Shown piece after piece: positions 15,069 through 15,953 of a stretch of 15,953 nucleotides of DNA (the stretch's first letter is position 1; each line of letters starts with the position of its first letter). The notes under the pieces are model-generated. The model was not told the DNA's origin, did no database searches, and worked only from the letters and a program-made list of their open reading frames with translations. Made by a program: the position numbers and the translations under genes. The stretch is from Porphyromonadaceae bacterium UBA4702 (GTDB taxonomy: Bacteria > Bacteroidota > Bacteroidia > Bacteroidales > Muribaculaceae). The DNA is taken from contig DHKE01000091.1 of the NCBI GenBank assembly GCA_002404675.1, positions 7,840 through 23,792 on the forward strand, in the 5' to 3' direction.

Positions 15069-15078
15069 CGACTGAATC

Positions 15079-15192
15079 ATGAGACCGACATCAGTTTCAT
15101 ATACAAAGCATCAGGCGGTGGCAGCGCAGATGAAAGTTGCGAGGGACGTTAAACGGCTTGTCCCGCGCAAGTTTCCTGCTACAGAGGTCTGA
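15079..15192 (+). CDS. Doubtful 37-codon reading frame in the argR leader, possible leader peptide
   Basis: An ATG only about 10 bases after the predicted -7 box opens a frame of 37 codons ending in TGA. The peptide is basic, with four Arg (codons 2, 22, 26 and 30) and four Lys. The 3' half of the frame coincides with the large hairpin at 15126-15179. If translated, ribosomes would melt that stem, the layout of an attenuation leader. However, the Arg codons are scattered rather than clustered, and no ribosome site fits before the ATG. It may be a chance frame. Confidence 0.2.
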   Translation: MRPTSVSYTKHQAVAAQMKVARDVKRLVPRKFPATEV

Positions 15193-15234
15193 CCCTGTGC
15201 CGGGAGGTGCAGAGGCAGCCATGGGGCGCACCTC
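15126..15234 (+). ncRNA. Structured RNA leader upstream of argR (three consecutive hairpins)
   Basis: Hairpin 1 (15126-15179) has 18 pairs. GCAG pairs with CTGC, a two-base bulge follows, GAAA pairs with TTTC, TTGCG with CGCAA and GGGAC with GTCCC. One-by-one mismatches separate the last three segments, and the loop has 12 bases. Hairpin 2 (15181-15198) is ACAG-A-GGT-CTG-ACC-CTGT. Hairpin 3 pairs GAGGTGC (15204-15210) with GCACCTC (15228-15234). None is followed by a T-tract. I match it to no riboswitch or RNA family I know. It could be a cis-regulator of argR or a processed small RNA. The stretch from 15235 to the argR ATG shows nothing else. Confidence 0.45.
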
Positions 15235-15325
15235 ACAGTTTGCAGACTTCCCATACCGGAATCAACACACTTAAAGCAAGTAGCAACCATACACAGCCGA
15301 AAACACAGTCAAACACCAATTCGAC

Positions 15326-15823
15326 ATGAAAAATCGCAAGAGGAGAGTAGAGATGATTATTGACTTGATCAACACCAGGTGCGTATCAAGTCAGGACGAA
15401 CTCGCGGCACTTCTGTCCGAGAGGGGATGCCAGGTGACACAGGCCACACTGTCGCGTGACCTCAAGTTGCTCAAAACCAGCAAAGTCCCGACTGACAAAG
15501 GGTCTTATATGTACATATTGCCAGACACCAACGCCATCAAGGACAAGCTGCTCGCAACCGGGCAGGCAGCCATAAACCCTGTGTACCAGAGCGGTTTCAT
15601 CTCACTCGACTTCGCCGGCAATCTGGCGGTCATCAAGACGCGCAACGGATATGCCCCGGGGTTGGCATACGACATCGACATCAGCAAGGCGCCGGAGTTC
15701 CTCGGCACGATACCCGGCACCGACACCATATTTGTCGTCATCAGAGAGGGCGTGACCCACGAGCAGGCCCGCGAGGCTTTCGCCCGCTACCTCCCGCTCG
15801 ACGACAAGATACCATACCTGTGA
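15326..15823 (+). CDS. argR: Arginine repressor ArgR
   Basis: The 165-residue regulator senses arginine and controls arginine synthesis and breakdown genes. The N-terminal winged helix (about 1-70) contains SSQDELAALLSERG (21-34) and the recognition-helix signature TQATLSRDLKLL (38-49) with the Ser-Arg pair at 43-44. The C-terminal hexamer domain ends with LGTIPGTDTIFVVIREG (126-142). That is the arginine-binding loop, but with Thr132 where well-studied ArgRs have the first of two aspartates (GDDT). Length is normal; the start is the only good ATG. The leader is about 250 bases and structured (15075-15325). In Bacteroidales argR commonly heads an arginine operon (argG, argC, argD), which probably continues beyond the right edge. 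Downstream bases 15824-15953 hold no gene. Confidence 0.95.
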   Translation: MKNRKRRVEMIIDLINTRCVSSQDELAALLSERGCQVTQATLSRDLKLLKTSKVPTDKGSYMYILPDTNAIKDKLLATGQAAINPVYQSGFISLDFAGNLAVIKTRNGYAPGLAYDIDISKAPEFLGTIPGTDTIFVVIREGVTHEQAREAFARYLPLDDKIPYL

Positions 15824-15881
15824 CAATGGGCGCACACAGGCACGGCACAGACACATATACGCGGGTGGCAGTCAGGAAGGT

Positions 15882-15924
15882 GGCGTGCCGCTCGCGGCGC
15901 ATAATACAGGCGGCGTGCCGCTCG
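15882..15924. repeat. Direct repeat of 13 bases downstream of argR
   Basis: GGCGTGCCGCTCG occurs at 15882-15894 and again at 15912-15924, 30 bases apart. Just after the second copy lies a near-palindrome, GTTAATATATTGTAAC (15924-15939). The stretch is non-coding and may belong to the regulatory region of the next gene. Whether these are binding sites is unknown. Confidence 0.4.
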
Positions 15925-15953
15925 TTAATATATTGTAACTCGTTGGATGAATT

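Noticed and set aside
1..15953. CRISPR arrays, insertion sequences, prophage genes
   Set aside because: No regularly spaced repeats, transposase, integrase or phage structural genes were seen anywhere in the window.

Overview
The window looks like chromosome of a fairly GC-rich Bacteroidales bacterium (phylum Bacteroidota). Three things point there. At least eight start regions carry the Bacteroidota promoter form (TTTGC or TTGC, 18-21 bases, then TAnnTTTG). Shine-Dalgarno sites are mostly weak. The families are typical of the order: a DUF5106-like protein, a DoxX protein, a bifunctional-nuclease protein with a UVR tail, and an ArgR of the Bacteroides type. A Muribaculaceae-like genome would fit the base composition, but that is a guess.

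Left edge to 5.5 kb, all on the minus strand. The 5' end of a tRNA, probably tRNA-Ser, sits at the left edge with its own promoter. Next comes a two-gene unit of a 65-residue small protein and a GNAT acetyltransferase, arranged like a toxin-antitoxin pair. Then comes a tight operon, in transcription order: lipoprotein, short-chain polyprenyl diphosphate synthase, TatD-type nuclease, and a CPA2 cation/proton antiporter with a universal-stress-like tail. Two of its junctions are 4-base ATGA overlaps and one is a single-base gap.

5.6 to 6.5 kb is an interlude. It holds a complete tRNA-Ser(GGA) with promoter and terminator, a long imperfect inverted repeat, and a lone AT-rich gene for a 95-residue unknown protein with a textbook promoter.

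6.4 to 10.65 kb, minus strand, is a second operon. In transcription order it encodes a MATE efflux protein, IspE of the MEP isoprenoid pathway, GrpE and DnaJ, and it ends in a clear intrinsic terminator after dnaJ. GrpE and DnaJ are co-chaperones of DnaK. IspE and the polyprenyl synthase of the first operon act in the same isoprenoid route.

10.65 kb to the right edge is on the plus strand. A divergent promoter pair separates MATE from a BadF/BcrA-type sugar-kinase-like ATPase. A second promoter starts a run of a DUF5106/thioredoxin-fold exported protein, a DoxX membrane protein, MnmA (tRNA 2-thiolation), and a BFN-UVR protein. The last gene is argR, preceded by an unusually long, strongly structured leader of about 250 bases. 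That leader is the most interesting unexplained element. Next in interest are the GNAT pair and the thioredoxin-fold protein that has lost its CxxC and is translationally coupled to DoxX.
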